DNA from: Azospirillaceae bacterium
GTDB lineage: Bacteria > Pseudomonadota > Alphaproteobacteria > Azospirillales > Azospirillaceae
DNA: 42,848 nucleotides
NCBI GenBank assembly: GCA_028281465.1
Contig: JANQJV010000086.1
Coordinates: 1 to 42,848 of the forward strand
Direction: 5' to 3'
Shown here: one piece after another, positions 1-8,673 of the stretch
How the letters are laid out: every line of letters starts with the position of its first letter
How positions within the stretch are numbered: position 1 is the stretch's first letter
Position numbers and translations under genes: made by a program
The notes under the pieces: model-generated
Told to the model about the DNA's origin: nothing
The model's input: only the letters and a program-made list of their open reading frames with translations
Databases searched by the model: none

Positions 1-377
1 CCGACGGCGGCACCCGCACCGGCGTGCACACGAGGCCGACGAGGCGTCGGCGCTCCCACAAAGGCCTCCTCGGATGGACCCGTTTGTGCCCAACGGCACC
101 GTTAGTTTCTTATTACAGATCATAGGATCCACCTCGGACGCGAAGACACCGGCAGCGGGCAGGGATCACCGGCCGCCCACCGGCTCAGATTCCGGTTGGC
201 GCAGACAACCGCCCGCTCCATGGCTTGCGCTTCGCAGACTGTCTGTCCTAATTGAATGGTTCCTTCCGAAGGGGTATCGGGCCGAAGGGGTATCGGGCCG
301 AAGGGGTATCGGGCCGAACGGGTATCGGGCCGAACGGGTATTGGGCACGATACAGCCGACGTGGGTGAGGCGAGTGC
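1..377. other. Intergenic region with a minisatellite
   Basis: I see no convincing gene here. Open frames in this stretch run through a tandem repeat on either strand and have no family resemblance. The only clear structure is the 16-bp tandem repeat annotated separately at 266-345. The sequence just before position 378 should carry the promoter for the His-rich protein and HupE, but I cannot point to good hexamers. Confidence 0.5.
266..345. repeat. 16-bp tandem repeat, five units
   Basis: Five head-to-tail 16-bp units of the form CCGAAGGGGTATCGGG. Units 1-3 are identical, unit 4 has one change (G to C) and unit 5 has that change plus one more (C to T). The stepwise divergence suggests recent slippage or duplication. 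Sixteen is not a multiple of three, so the repeat shifts frame with every unit, which argues against coding. There are no spacers, so it is not a CRISPR array. Confidence 0.9.
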
Positions 378-731
378 ATGAAACGGGGTCTGACAACGCG
401 ACGGGGCGGCTTGTTTGCCGCGCTCTGCTGCGCCTTCATGGCGTGGAGCATGAACCCCGATGTCGGGCATCTGCCAAAGCTTCTCACGGTGCTCGAGGGT
501 TATGGGCAGGTGGTTGCGGATCACGGCCATACCCATGGCATCATCGAGGATTTCCTCTGGGCCATGCACGGCCACCCCCACGATCTCGCAGATCATGACC
601 ACGGCACCGAGCTACTGCCGAGTGTGGCCGCACCACCGCCGCCGTTGACGCATCGCCGGCCTCCCCCCGCGCAGCCAGCCAACGGCGTACCGTCCCCCAT
701 ATTCCGCTTCGATCGACCTCCGCGCGCCTGA
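378..731 (+). CDS. Small exported histidine-rich protein
   Basis: A 117-residue protein. It begins with positive residues followed by a short hydrophobic stretch (about residues 11-24), which looks like a signal peptide or N-terminal anchor. Residues about 48-77 are packed with His and Asp (HGHTHG, MHGHPHD, DHDHG), a pattern typical of transition-metal binding. The C-terminal 35 residues are proline-rich and look disordered. It lies 58 bp upstream of hupE in the same direction, so a role as periplasmic metal chaperone or buffer for that transporter is a reasonable inference. I do not recognise a named family. The start at 378 has a GAGG-like site a few bases upstream. The reading frame is the weakest of the first three genes, because GC-rich DNA keeps other frames open here. 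Confidence 0.6.
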   Translation: MKRGLTTRRGGLFAALCCAFMAWSMNPDVGHLPKLLTVLEGYGQVVADHGHTHGIIEDFLWAMHGHPHDLADHDHGTELLPSVAAPPPPLTHRRPPPAQPANGVPSPIFRFDRPPRA

Positions 732-789
732 TCGCCTCGGCCCTGCGCCGAGATCGCCGATCACCAACGACAATCGCGGAGATGCATTC

Positions 790-1509
790 ATGCTGTCGCT
801 CTTCCGGGCGGCCGGCACACTGCCATGGTGGCATGTGTCGATTGCCTACGCTCTTGCCCTCGCACTGTGGGCGAGCACCGCCGCAGCCCATAACGTCACC
901 GAGGGTGACGCGGGCTATATCCAGGAGATTTGGGGGGTGCACCTCATCCCCTTCGCTTACCTTGGCGCCAAGCATATGGTCACGGGCTATGACCATATCC
1001 TGTTCCTGCTTGGTGTCGTCTTCTTCCTCTACCGGATGAAGCACGTTGCGATCTACGTAAGCCTCTTTGCCATCGGCCACTCGGTCACGATGCTGGCGGG
1101 CGTCTCCCTGCACTGGGATGTCAACGCTTACGTCATCGATGCCATCATCGGTTTCTCGGTCGTCTACAAGGCTCTCGACAATCTCGGCGCCTACCAGCGC
1201 TGGTTTGGGGTGCAACCCAACACCAAGGCCGCGACGCTGATCTTCGGCCTGCTGCATGGGCTCGGCCTCGCGACGAAAATCCTCGACTACCAGATTGCCG
1301 AGGAAGGCCTCCTCGCGAACCTCATCGCCTTCAACGTGGGCGTCGAGATCGGTCAGATCCTCGCGCTCGCCGTCATCCTGATTGCGATGGGCCATTGGCG
1401 TCGAACCGAGAGCTTCCAGCACCACGCCTACACCGCCAATGTCATCATGATGTCGCTCGGCTTCATGCTGATGGGGGTCCAGATCACCGGCTACTTGGTC
1501 GCCGCCTGA
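790..1509 (+). CDS. hupE: HupE/UreJ family metal transporter
   Basis: A 239-residue integral membrane protein of the HupE/UreJ family, whose characterised members move nickel or cobalt for hydrogenase, urease or cobalamin systems. An N-terminal hydrophobic segment ending near AAAHN resembles a cleavable signal peptide, as is usual in HupE. Family hallmarks are visible: the GYDHILFLLG segment (about residues 66-75), HSVTMLAG (about 97-104) and FGLLHGLGLA (about 155-164), the conserved His and Asp residues lying in membrane helices. About six transmembrane segments follow the signal sequence. A good ribosome binding site (GGAG, 7 bases upstream) supports the start. It sits between the His-rich protein and the membrane-anchored partner as a probable three-gene operon. 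No urease or hydrogenase genes are in view, so the metal is unknown. Confidence 0.9.
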   Translation: MLSLFRAAGTLPWWHVSIAYALALALWASTAAAHNVTEGDAGYIQEIWGVHLIPFAYLGAKHMVTGYDHILFLLGVVFFLYRMKHVAIYVSLFAIGHSVTMLAGVSLHWDVNAYVIDAIIGFSVVYKALDNLGAYQRWFGVQPNTKAATLIFGLLHGLGLATKILDYQIAEEGLLANLIAFNVGVEIGQILALAVILIAMGHWRRTESFQHHAYTANVIMMSLGFMLMGVQITGYLVAA

Positions 1510-1526
1510 AAGATCGGAGACAAAAA

Positions 1527-2144
1527 ATGTACAACGCTCAGAAACCTGCGCCGGAAGAGCTACCGAGCTCGGCGCAGCTCCTACGCTCGACGCTCATTGC
1601 CCTCGCGGTCGCGATCGCCATCCTCGTGACCGTGGTGCTGCCCGCCGAATACGGCATCGATCCCACCGGGCTGGGTCGCGTGCTGGGCCTGACCGAGATG
1701 GGCGTGATCAAGACCCAGCTCGCGGACGAGGCTGAAGAGGACCGCGAGATGCACCGTGGTTCGGACGATCGCTCGAGCGTGCTCGACCTGCCTTTCGGCC
1801 TCTTCCTGTCAACAGCGCACGCACAGGAGGCATGGCGCGACCGGGTCACCTTCACCTTGGCACCAGGCGAACCCGCGGAAACGAAAATCGCCATGGCCGA
1901 GGGCGACACCGCCGAGTATCGCTGGATCGCCGAGGGAGGCCGCATCAACTTTGACCTCCACGGCCACGGCGGCGGTGACTCCGTCACCTACAGGAAAGGT
2001 CGCGGCGAGACGGCCGGCCAGGGCAGCTTCACCACCCCCTTTGCCGGCGACCATGGGTGGTTTTGGCGTAACCGGGACTCCACCAACGTAACCGTCACAC
2101 TGCACATCCGGGGTGCCTATACCGACCTGAAGACCTCCGAATGA
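1527..2144 (+). CDS. HupE-associated transmembrane anchor protein
   Basis: A 205-residue protein with one membrane helix near the N-terminus (about residues 21-42) and a soluble C-terminal domain. It has the features of the family usually annotated 'transmembrane anchor protein' that travels with HupE/UreJ genes: PAEYGIDPTG just after the helix, then LGLTEMG, a variable linker, and a conserved C-terminal region with NFDLHGHGGG and GDHGWFWRNR. The start at 1527 is preferred because it lies 17 bp after the hupE stop and has GGAG in front; longer in-frame starts would run back inside hupE. The C-terminal beta-rich domain is probably periplasmic and may bind metal or ligand for HupE. Its function is not established. 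It is the last gene before a GC-rich hairpin. Confidence 0.85.
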   Translation: MYNAQKPAPEELPSSAQLLRSTLIALAVAIAILVTVVLPAEYGIDPTGLGRVLGLTEMGVIKTQLADEAEEDREMHRGSDDRSSVLDLPFGLFLSTAHAQEAWRDRVTFTLAPGEPAETKIAMAEGDTAEYRWIAEGGRINFDLHGHGGGDSVTYRKGRGETAGQGSFTTPFAGDHGWFWRNRDSTNVTVTLHIRGAYTDLKTSE

Positions 2145-2499
2145 ACTCGTTGCGCCCGCGCCTGCCGCGGGCGCACTCTCCTCTCGGGTCGCCCTCTCGG
2201 GTCGCTTGGCCCCCCGCGTCGACCGTCGCTGCCTGTAAAGCCTCGGCCCCACCGGCGGACTGATCCTGCTGTCTCGGGCGCTTGCCAAGGTTTGGCTCTG
2301 GCGGGCACGACCCGCATGTCCCCTCGGTCATTCGACGCTGTCATCTTTCCCTCGGTTGACCGGTCTCTTGCCCGATCCGGCACCGACCACACCACCACCG
2401 ATGTCTTCCGGAGAATGCGCCATGCTGCACTGCAGCTTGTTTGGCGCCGGCCGGCGTGATATGGCGCAGCCGCAATCCGCAAAAGCAGAGGGTGCCAGC
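2145..2499. other. Intergenic region upstream of typA
   Basis: It contains the hairpin at 2152-2174 and a short duplication of the 12-mer CCTCTCGGGTCG-like sequence near 2180-2205. The rest should hold the typA promoter. In-frame start codons upstream of 2500 would extend TypA by up to 48 residues, but that extension does not look like the family. Confidence 0.45.
2152..2174 (+). terminator. Hairpin after the hupE operon
   Basis: A perfect 9-bp GC-only stem (GCGCCCGCG pairing with CGCGGGCGC) with a 5-base loop, starting 7 bases after the stop of the anchor protein. It is followed by a mixed C/T stretch rather than a clean T run, so it is either a weak intrinsic terminator or an mRNA-stabilising 3' hairpin. 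Confidence 0.5.
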
Positions 2500-4323
2500 A
2501 TGACGATGCGCAACATTGCGATCATCGCCCACGTCGACCATGGCAAGACCACCCTGGTCGATGCCCTGCTGCGACAAAGCGGCGTGTTCCGGGACAACCA
2601 GCAGGTCGCCGAGCGGGCCATGGACAGCAACGACCTGGAGCGCGAACGCGGCATCACCATTCTCGCCAAATGCACCTCGGTGGTCTGGGACGACGTGCGA
2701 TTGAACATCGTCGACACCCCCGGCCACGCGGATTTCGGTGGCGAGGTGGAGCGAATCCTGTCCATGGTCGACGGTGTGGTCGTGCTGGTCGACGCGGCCG
2801 AAGGACCCCTGCCGCAGACCAAATTCGTCGTCGGCAAGGCGCTCAAACTCGGGCTGCGCCCGATCGTGCTGATCAACAAAGTCGACCGGCCGGATGCCCG
2901 GCCGGACGAGGTGCACGAGGAAATCTTCGATCTGTTCGCGGCGTTGGATGCCACCGACGAGCAGCTCGACTTTCCCACGCTGTACGCATCCGGCAAACAA
3001 GGTTGGGCGTCGGAAAGCCTGGACGGCCCGCGCAAGACCATGCAACCGCTGTTCGACTTGGTCGTGCGCCACGTGCCGCCCCCAGAGGTCACGCCCGATC
3101 AGCCGTTCCGCATGCTGGCCACGACCTTGGAACGCAACCCCTATCTGGGCCGTCTGTTGACCGGGCGCATTGACTCCGGCATCGTACGCCCAACCATGGC
3201 GGTCAAGGCGCTCGGCCGCGACGGCAGGCTGATCGAACAGGGGCGGATAACCAAGGTGCTGGCGTTCCGGGGCCTGGAGCGGGTCGGCGTGGACGAGGCA
3301 GAGGCCGGCGACATCGTCGCATTGGCCGGCCTGTCGCGCGCCACGGTCGCGGACACCCTGTGCGACCCCATCGTGACCGAGGCCATCCCGGCGCAGCCGA
3401 TCGACCCGCCCACCCTGGCCATGACGTTCTCGGTCAACGATAGCCCACTGGCCGGCCGAGAGGGCGACAAGGTCACCGGCCGCATGATCCGCGACCGCCT
3501 GATGCGCGAGACCGAGGGCAATGTGGCCATTCATGTGGACGAGACAGCCGATGCCGACGCGTACGACGTGGCGGGACGCGGCGAACTGCAACTGGCCATC
3601 CTGATCGAAACCATGCGGCGGGAAGGCTTCGAGCTGTCGATCAGCCGGCCGCAGGTACTGTTCACGACCGATCAGGTGTCCGGGCAACGGCTGGAGCCGA
3701 TCGAGGAGGTCCTGGTCGACGTCGACGAGGAGTTTTCTGGGGCCGTGGTCAACAAGCTGGCCGAGCGTAAGGCCGAGATGGTGGAGATGCGCCCATCCGG
3801 CGGCGGCAAAGTGCGGCTCACCTTCCATGCCCCGACGCGCGGCCTGATCGGCTACATGGGCGAGTTCCTGACCGATACGCGCGGCACCGGCCTGATGAAC
3901 CGACTTTTCCACGGCTATGCCCCGTTCAAGGGGCAGATCGCCGCACGCCGTACCGGTGTGCTGATCAGCAACGGCGAGGGCACGGCCGTGGCGTACGCCT
4001 TGTGGAACCTGGAAGACCGGGGACCGATGCTGGTCGATGCCGGGGTTCCGGTGTATCAGGGCATGATCATCGGTGAGCATACCCGGGGCAACGACCTGGA
4101 GGTGAATGTCCTCAAGGGCAAACAGCTCACCAACATCCGCGCCGCCGGCAAGGACGAAGCGGTCAAGCTGACACCGCCCATCAAGATGACCTTGGAGAAA
4201 GCGATCGCCTATATCGCCGAAGACGAACTGGTCGAGGTGACACCGAAATCGATCCGCCTACGTAAACGCCTGCTCGACCCGAACGATCGAAAACGTGCCG
4301 CCAGGAAAGCCGAGGCAGGCTGA
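2500..4323 (+). CDS. typA: Ribosome-associated GTPase TypA/BipA
   Basis: A 607-residue translational GTPase, the normal length for TypA/BipA. The G domain opens directly with [10 protein letters not shown] (G1, residues 10-19), then RERGITI (switch I/G2 region), [11 protein letters not shown] (G3) and NKVDRPDA (G4). These are followed by the EF-G-like domains II, III and V and the TypA-specific C-terminal domain, including the conserved PTRGLIGY and HEYxPxxG-like 'HGYAPFKG' regions. TypA binds the ribosome and supports 50S assembly and stress or cold adaptation. The start at 2500 is chosen because the family begins a few residues before the G1 loop, and a purine-rich site (AGAGG) sits about 8 bases upstream. 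It stands alone, without an obvious operon partner. Confidence 0.97.
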   Translation: MTMRNIAIIAHVDHGKTTLVDALLRQSGVFRDNQQVAERAMDSNDLERERGITILAKCTSVVWDDVRLNIVDTPGHADFGGEVERILSMVDGVVVLVDAAEGPLPQTKFVVGKALKLGLRPIVLINKVDRPDARPDEVHEEIFDLFAALDATDEQLDFPTLYASGKQGWASESLDGPRKTMQPLFDLVVRHVPPPEVTPDQPFRMLATTLERNPYLGRLLTGRIDSGIVRPTMAVKALGRDGRLIEQGRITKVLAFRGLERVGVDEAEAGDIVALAGLSRATVADTLCDPIVTEAIPAQPIDPPTLAMTFSVNDSPLAGREGDKVTGRMIRDRLMRETEGNVAIHVDETADADAYDVAGRGELQLAILIETMRREGFELSISRPQVLFTTDQVSGQRLEPIEEVLVDVDEEFSGAVVNKLAERKAEMVEMRPSGGGKVRLTFHAPTRGLIGYMGEFLTDTRGTGLMNRLFHGYAPFKGQIAARRTGVLISNGEGTAVAYALWNLEDRGPMLVDAGVPVYQGMIIGEHTRGNDLEVNVLKGKQLTNIRAAGKDEAVKLTPPIKMTLEKAIAYIAEDELVEVTPKSIRLRKRLLDPNDRKRAARKAEAG

Positions 4324-4486
4324 CCCCATCCGTCACTGCGCGGCAACGGTCCTCTTGTAATCATCGAAACATCGCGTCCGGCTCTCGTCACCGCGGTGCC
4401 GACTGCCCATGTGTTGACCAGGCGGCCTGCTTGGCAACCATTGGAATCGATTTGGCCGTATTTGAGTGAAAGGCGCACCGACCAGT

Positions 4487-4813
4487 ATGCCCTTGCGGAC
4501 CCTCCTGAAACCGGAACATTTTAAAAGCCCTTGGGGCCGTATCGTGGGCCTGGCGGTGGCCTGGGTGATCATCATTTCCGGCCTGCTGTTCCTGCCTTTA
4601 CCCACCCCTTTCGGCCTGCCGTTGCTGGTGGTCGGCGCGACGGTGCTGCTGACCATATCGATCACGGCCCGCAGGGTGTTCATTCGCCTGAAACGCCGGT
4701 ACCCGATCACACTGAATCCGCTGCGCGCTTTGCTGCGTCGACGCCCCCGACCGAAGCCGGCGCATCCTGACACCGCTGGCCGCAGCGCTGTGCCAGTGGA
4801 CTCTGCCGACTGA
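4487..4813 (+). CDS. Small membrane protein
   Basis: A 108-residue protein (from the ATG at 4487; a GTG at 4466 would add seven residues). Two adjacent hydrophobic segments are visible, about residues 20-42 and 46-62, separated by a proline/glycine turn (PLPTPFGLP). A strongly basic tail of Arg and Lys follows, which should face the cytoplasm. It resembles the small two-helix membrane proteins of unknown function common in proteobacteria (PGPGW-like), but I cannot assign it firmly. It lies 163 bp after typA and 22 bp before the next gene, in the same direction. Confidence 0.7.
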   Translation: MPLRTLLKPEHFKSPWGRIVGLAVAWVIIISGLLFLPLPTPFGLPLLVVGATVLLTISITARRVFIRLKRRYPITLNPLRALLRRRPRPKPAHPDTAGRSAVPVDSAD

Positions 4814-4835
4814 CCGGGAGAGCCGGAGGCGCGCA

Positions 4836-5762
4836 GTGGTGTCGATCAAAGCACTCACGGCGGCGTGGCGCCGCCTGATCCTACCGCCATCTGCCCCGGC
4901 AAACGAAAGCGGGCCCATGCCGCTCTGGAGCGCATGTGAATGGACTGCCATGACCCCGCCTGTTGCCGTGGGCGGGGACCATGTGTTGCCTGCCAAGCAC
5001 GCGTCGGGCATCGTCAGTTACGACATAGACCTCTGCTGGACAGAAGGCCATAGCGGCCCACGAATGTGCCGCTCGCTCGTGCTGGCTCCGTTGTCCCAGG
5101 TTGCTCGACCAGAGACATGCCTGGCGACTGCGCGCCGACTCTTGGCCGACGCTCGGGCGACCGGCGTGGCAGCCGCCTTGCAGTGGCACGGCGACGGTGT
5201 GGTGAAGGTATGGCTATTCACAGAACCGCTGCCCCTCACCTCACTCGAGCGCACGGCCCGCGGCCTGATCGAAGAGGCGATGGATAGCTCATCGGTGGCC
5301 GGCTGGCAGATCGAAACCCGAGCGCTCCTGGCACCTGGCTGGAATCCGGCGAGCGCTTCTTGGGCATACTTCTTTGCCGATGATGAGACGCCAACGGAGA
5401 TCAATGGCGAGGTGGTGCCGGACGGACTTTTGGCACACCAAGTGTCGCTGCTCGAGACACTCCAGCCGACGCCGGCGATGCAGGTACACCACCCGACCGG
5501 CGCACCACAACCGATTTCCGCTGGATCAGCGCCGGCGCAGGCGCCGGGAGGTGCACCGGCCCTGGCGGTGTCGGTGTTGCCCGGCGCGGCGAACGGTATC
5601 GTCGTCGTGGTGGATTCGGGGGCGACTCCGACGATGTCCATCGCTCTCACACCCCTGCAGGCGCTGGATTTAGCTCAGGACTTGCTGCGAACCGCCCGCG
5701 TGGCCCTCACGGCCGCCACGCCTCCACAACCGCCACCACAGGCCGAAGGTCCGCCTTTTTGA
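4836..5762 (+). CDS. Unrecognised protein with faint primase-like similarity
   Basis: A 308-residue soluble protein starting at GTG, supported by a perfect GGAGG six bases upstream. I do not recognise it with confidence. Residues about 95-145 (helix, then VAAALQWHGDGVVKVWLF, then TEPLP and a helix rich in Arg and Ala) resemble the part of archaeo-eukaryotic primases of the TOTE type that carries the ALErSRSGxGaHvWiFF motif. The key His appears replaced (VVKVW), and the preceding hhDhD catalytic strand appears as LVLAPLS, so if it is related it is probably catalytically dead. The region about 205-245 is Pro/Ala/Gly-rich and looks like a linker. The last ~65 residues form a separate small domain (ALAVSVLPG ... 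MSIALTPLQALDLAQDLL). No mobile-element genes adjoin it directly, but decayed IS sequence starts just downstream. Confidence 0.55.
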   Translation: MVSIKALTAAWRRLILPPSAPANESGPMPLWSACEWTAMTPPVAVGGDHVLPAKHASGIVSYDIDLCWTEGHSGPRMCRSLVLAPLSQVARPETCLATARRLLADARATGVAAALQWHGDGVVKVWLFTEPLPLTSLERTARGLIEEAMDSSSVAGWQIETRALLAPGWNPASASWAYFFADDETPTEINGEVVPDGLLAHQVSLLETLQPTPAMQVHHPTGAPQPISAGSAPAQAPGGAPALAVSVLPGAANGIVVVVDSGATPTMSIALTPLQALDLAQDLLRTARVALTAATPPQPPPQAEGPPF

Positions 5763-6254
5763 TGCAGCAGGCCGGCCCAGCCTGAGTTCGCGGTCGTTAG
5801 GCACGTAAGGACGCAATTGGGTGTCAGAGGGGCAAAAACGGGTGGCAGATCATAATAGTGCCGTAGGGATGACAGAATTCTTCGAGCCAAATCAATGGGG
5901 TGTAGGTTCAGCAAATCGTCATCTTGGGCCATTGCCACCCAATTGCCCCTCTTACGGACCTCGCATGTAATCCATTGAAATGATCTTACTTTTACAGATC
6001 GAAAAGCGATTGTAGCCGTTGCTATCGGGCGGCATGCTCTTATGTAATATCTTGTAGAACTTTAGAGGAACGAATGACGAGTGTCGCTGTCGCTCATGAA
6101 CGGGAGTCTTACGACGCATTGTACACGGCCGGACATGCGTTTACAGCCGCATCAAGCGTGATCTGATTGGCGGTGGTGGGAAACGACGCGCAATACCGAT
6201 CGATCCGGGCGCCGGCCATGCGCAGGCGCCCGGGGTGCCCAGCGTCAATTACCT
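5763..6254. other. Decayed intergenic sequence left of the phosphonate island
   Basis: No intact gene is visible. It holds one copy of a ~38-bp sequence that recurs at 19472-19509, then AT-richer sequence with no family resemblance, running into the IS1634-like 3' remnant. The base composition is lower in GC than the flanking genes. It looks like a graveyard of old insertions at the left edge of the phosphonate island. Confidence 0.55.
5780..5817. repeat. ~38-bp repeat, left copy
   Basis: The sequence CCTGAGTTCGCGGTCG followed by TTAGGCACGTAAGG, then A/G, CGCA, A/G, TTGG also occurs near 19472-19509, with only two differences. Read on the minus strand the matching frame gives QLRPYVPNDRELR in both copies, and both differences are synonymous. 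The copies diverge immediately on either side. I do not know the parent element. Confidence 0.75.
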
Positions 6255-6536
6255 TTGCCGGTTACCGACAACTACGGTTTCCGGTTTGGAGCGGCGGCGG
6301 TTGGGGGGAGCGAGGGGCGTAGCCCCGAGCGGACAACACCGCGCGCGGTCCTGGAATCGTTGTCGGCCGTCCAAATGGTCGACGTCCATATGCCCACGAC
6401 CGACGGCCGACAGGTCATTCTATCCCGATACACCCACCCCGAATCCGAAATCCAGATCCCGCTCCAACATCTCAAGCTCAAACTGCCGGCACAGCCGCCA
6501 CCCAAAATCACTCAACCGACCATCGTTTCAGCCTGA
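6255..6536 (+). pseudogene. IS1634-like transposase, C-terminal remnant
   Basis: An open frame of 93 codons whose second half (about residues 32-88) reads like the C-terminus of an IS1634-type transposase: a short helix (RAVLESLSAVQMV), a beta strand (DGRQVILSRYTHP), then a helix and a terminal LPAQPPPKI. The first ~30 residues (MPVTDNYGFRFG ...) do not fit and are probably unrelated junk upstream of the truncation. The catalytic core and N-terminus are missing. An N-terminal fragment of the same kind of transposase, in the same orientation, lies at 19598-20083 on the other side of the phosphonate island. Confidence 0.6.
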
Positions 6537-6675
6537 CCCGATAGACCGGCCTGTAGTGCCGACCAGAGGAGGATGATATGTGCTATATAAATTACTTAGA
6601 CTCAAACAAAATCTCGAATTGCGGAAGTCGGCCTAACGGCTGAACCCGGGGATCACAGCGGATCACGCGGCTCAC

Positions 6676-7326
6676 TCACCGGTCCGCAGGAGGCGGAATG
6701 GCCGCCGCAATCCGCCCAACCATGTCCTCCACAAGAACCGCCAAGGGCCGGTCGCCGTCGACCTCCATCCAGCCGAACCGGCGCGACCAGGCGTCCAGAT
6801 GGGCCTGGATTTGGCGCTGGTGAGACAGGAAGCTGTCGGAGCTGCACGTCTCGTCCATCCCGCATTCGTAGGCAACCCGGTCGTCCGGTTTTCGGGCAAG
6901 CAGGGTTTCGGGCGGAAGCTTGACGTACAGGGTGAGATCCGGCTGCGGCAACAGGCTCGCGGCGGCCAAGGCTGCCGCCTCCTCGGCGCCGAAGATGATC
7001 TCGGCGGCCGTGTGTTTCATCCAATAGCTGTCATGGATGAGGACGCAGTTGGGCGGGCCGTCCTTCAGCTGACTTGCGGTCGCGATGGCGATGGACCACA
7101 GGATGAACAAAAGGCGCGACTGTGCCGCAGGCATCGCCATGACGCTTTGCCTGACGGTGAGGACGTCGGTCTTGATGAAAGCCGACGCGGGCGAAAGCTT
7201 TGGGTCGAGGATGTCGAAGCGGTCGAGGCGCACCGCATGAATCCCCCGCGCGCGCAACGCATCCCGCAGGGCCCAGCTGAGCGTGGTTTTTCCCGCGCCA
7301 TCAGGCCCAGCGACAGCAATCAGCAT
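6676..7326 (-). CDS. Thymidylate-kinase-like P-loop kinase
   Basis: A 216-residue P-loop protein. The Walker A motif GPDGAGKTT is at residues 8-16, directly after the first beta strand, as in thymidylate kinase and related nucleoside/nucleotide kinases. A DR(F/Y)-like site appears as HDSYW (about residue 103), followed by a helix and the strand DLTLYVKLPPETLLARK, the usual 'xxYLDVxPExxxxR' region. The C-terminal DGDRPLAVLVEDMVGRI matches the end of this fold. It is not the housekeeping tmk in obvious form (the TYNK/LID residues differ), and its place at the edge of the phosphonate island suggests a dedicated kinase acting on a small-molecule or nucleotide intermediate. It is divergent from the HprK-like gene, with about 130 bp between them, and has a fair AGGAAGG site upstream. 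Confidence 0.75.
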   Translation of the reverse strand: MLIAVAGPDGAGKTTLSWALRDALRARGIHAVRLDRFDILDPKLSPASAFIKTDVLTVRQSVMAMPAAQSRLLFILWSIAIATASQLKDGPPNCVLIHDSYWMKHTAAEIIFGAEEAAALAAASLLPQPDLTLYVKLPPETLLARKPDDRVAYECGMDETCSSDSFLSHQRQIQAHLDAWSRRFGWMEVDGDRPLAVLVEDMVGRIAAAIPPPADR

Positions 7327-7455
7327 GGTCTTTTGCCTTCCTGGCGTTGCGGCCGCGATCGACGAGTCCTCAATGAAAATCGGCTATTTTGCGGCACTTA
7401 CAATATATGCTAACATTGCACTGGTTCGTTGCAACCAGGATTTTGGCAGAAGCGG

Positions 7456-8595
7456 ATGGTCAAGCATCGGCGTATGGCTTCAGGCGACGCCCTCAGTCTT
7501 GAACGCTGGTGGGTGGTGCGCGGCCCCGTAGCGGTTTCCGTGGAATGCCCGAGGCCCGGCTTCGCCCCTCTCCTGCCCCATGTCCTTGGCAATCACGCGA
7601 CCCTGTCGCGCGACACCGGGGCACCGGCGGCATGGACCATCGCCATCACACCGATGCAGGACTATGCGCGGCAACGGGAACAGTTCGCCGCCAAGTTCCG
7701 GACCGATGCGGCCGATGGACTGTCGGACTACTGGCGCGGCGATTTCGAGATCCGACGACTGGGGCGATTCGGCGCTGCGTACGCCGTGCGCCACGTGGTG
7801 CCGTTCGAGGGGATCACCCTTTTCGAACCAACGTCTCGTCGCATCTCTTATATGTTGTCTGACAACGAGGCCCCCTATCTGCCCCACATTGAACATTTAG
7901 TCACCTACGTGATGCGCGTTGCGGGGTGGACGCAGAGGTTCGTGGACGTACACGCCGCTTTCGTGCGCTACCGTGGCAAGGGCGCTACGCTGATCGGCCC
8001 GCGTCAGGCGGGCAAGACCAGCCTCGCCATGCATTTGCTCGCTCGGGGTGGCGAGCTCCTGGGCAGCGACATGGCGCAGATCCGTCCCGGCGCAGACGGA
8101 CGCCTGGACGCCGTGTCCATTCCCCACCTCTGCCGCATCACCCGAGAAACGATTCAGGACAACACCGTCCTGGCGACGGTGATCGGCTCCGCATTCGACG
8201 GCAATCGCGACTACCGGGACGGACCGCTGTTTTCCTACGGAAAATACGAGATGTACGATCCGGCTCTCGAACGGGTCCTGGGCCGGCGCGTCGGCATTTC
8301 CGCCATGGCGCTGGACGCGGTCTTGTTTCCCCGTTTCGACCGGCAAGCCGAACGATCCTCCGTGGTGCCGGCAGAGTCTGGCGACGGTGCGCGCCGGCTC
8401 ATGGACAGCATCCGATTCGACCGTCCCCTGGCGGACTGGCTGCCGTTCGAGCTGTCCGATCGCGAGCGCGCCGAAGTGGGTTTGGAGCGGTGGTTGTCTC
8501 AGGATCGAGCATCGATTCCCGCTTTCGATGTCCACTTCGGCCGGGAGCCGTCGCTCGACTGGGAGAGGATCGACGCCGTTTTCGACGGTCTTTAG
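7456..8595 (+). CDS. HPr-kinase-like P-loop protein
   Basis: About 379 residues from the ATG at 7456 (other in-frame starts at 7429, TTG, and 7474). The middle of the protein has the layout of the HprK C-terminal kinase domain: a His before the loop (VHAAFV), a glycine turn, Walker A GPRQAGKTS (residues 181-189), a helix, then LLARGGELLGSDMAQI, equivalent to the HprK 'rGHxLVaDD' strand. The N-terminal ~165 residues are specific to this subgroup. HprK-like proteins without the phosphotransferase context occur in lasso-peptide and other RiPP clusters, where characterised ones phosphorylate the precursor peptide. Here a peptide gene and a nucleotidyltransferase with an RRE-like end lie next door, so peptide or small-molecule phosphorylation is the working inference. 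It converges with the minus-strand nucleotidyltransferase at 8674. Confidence 0.75.
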   Translation: MVKHRRMASGDALSLERWWVVRGPVAVSVECPRPGFAPLLPHVLGNHATLSRDTGAPAAWTIAITPMQDYARQREQFAAKFRTDAADGLSDYWRGDFEIRRLGRFGAAYAVRHVVPFEGITLFEPTSRRISYMLSDNEAPYLPHIEHLVTYVMRVAGWTQRFVDVHAAFVRYRGKGATLIGPRQAGKTSLAMHLLARGGELLGSDMAQIRPGADGRLDAVSIPHLCRITRETIQDNTVLATVIGSAFDGNRDYRDGPLFSYGKYEMYDPALERVLGRRVGISAMALDAVLFPRFDRQAERSSVVPAESGDGARRLMDSIRFDRPLADWLPFELSDRERAEVGLERWLSQDRASIPAFDVHFGREPSLDWERIDAVFDGL

Positions 8596-8673
8596 CATCG
8601 GCGCGCGCCTGGAGCATTTTATTTTTTCAGCAAATCGTCGTCGCAGATCGCCTCTATCTGCTCTGGAGTTGCT

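Noticed and set aside
266-345. CRISPR-like array
   Set aside because: The units are directly adjacent, with no spacers, and only 16 bp long.
541-1425. Long open frame on the minus strand opposite hupE
   Set aside because: It overlaps hupE, which has clear family motifs and a ribosome binding site; its composition is that of an antisense shadow in GC-rich DNA.
2341-4080. 579-codon open frame antisense to typA
   Set aside because: It is fully explained by the codon bias of typA on the other strand and has no domain resemblance.
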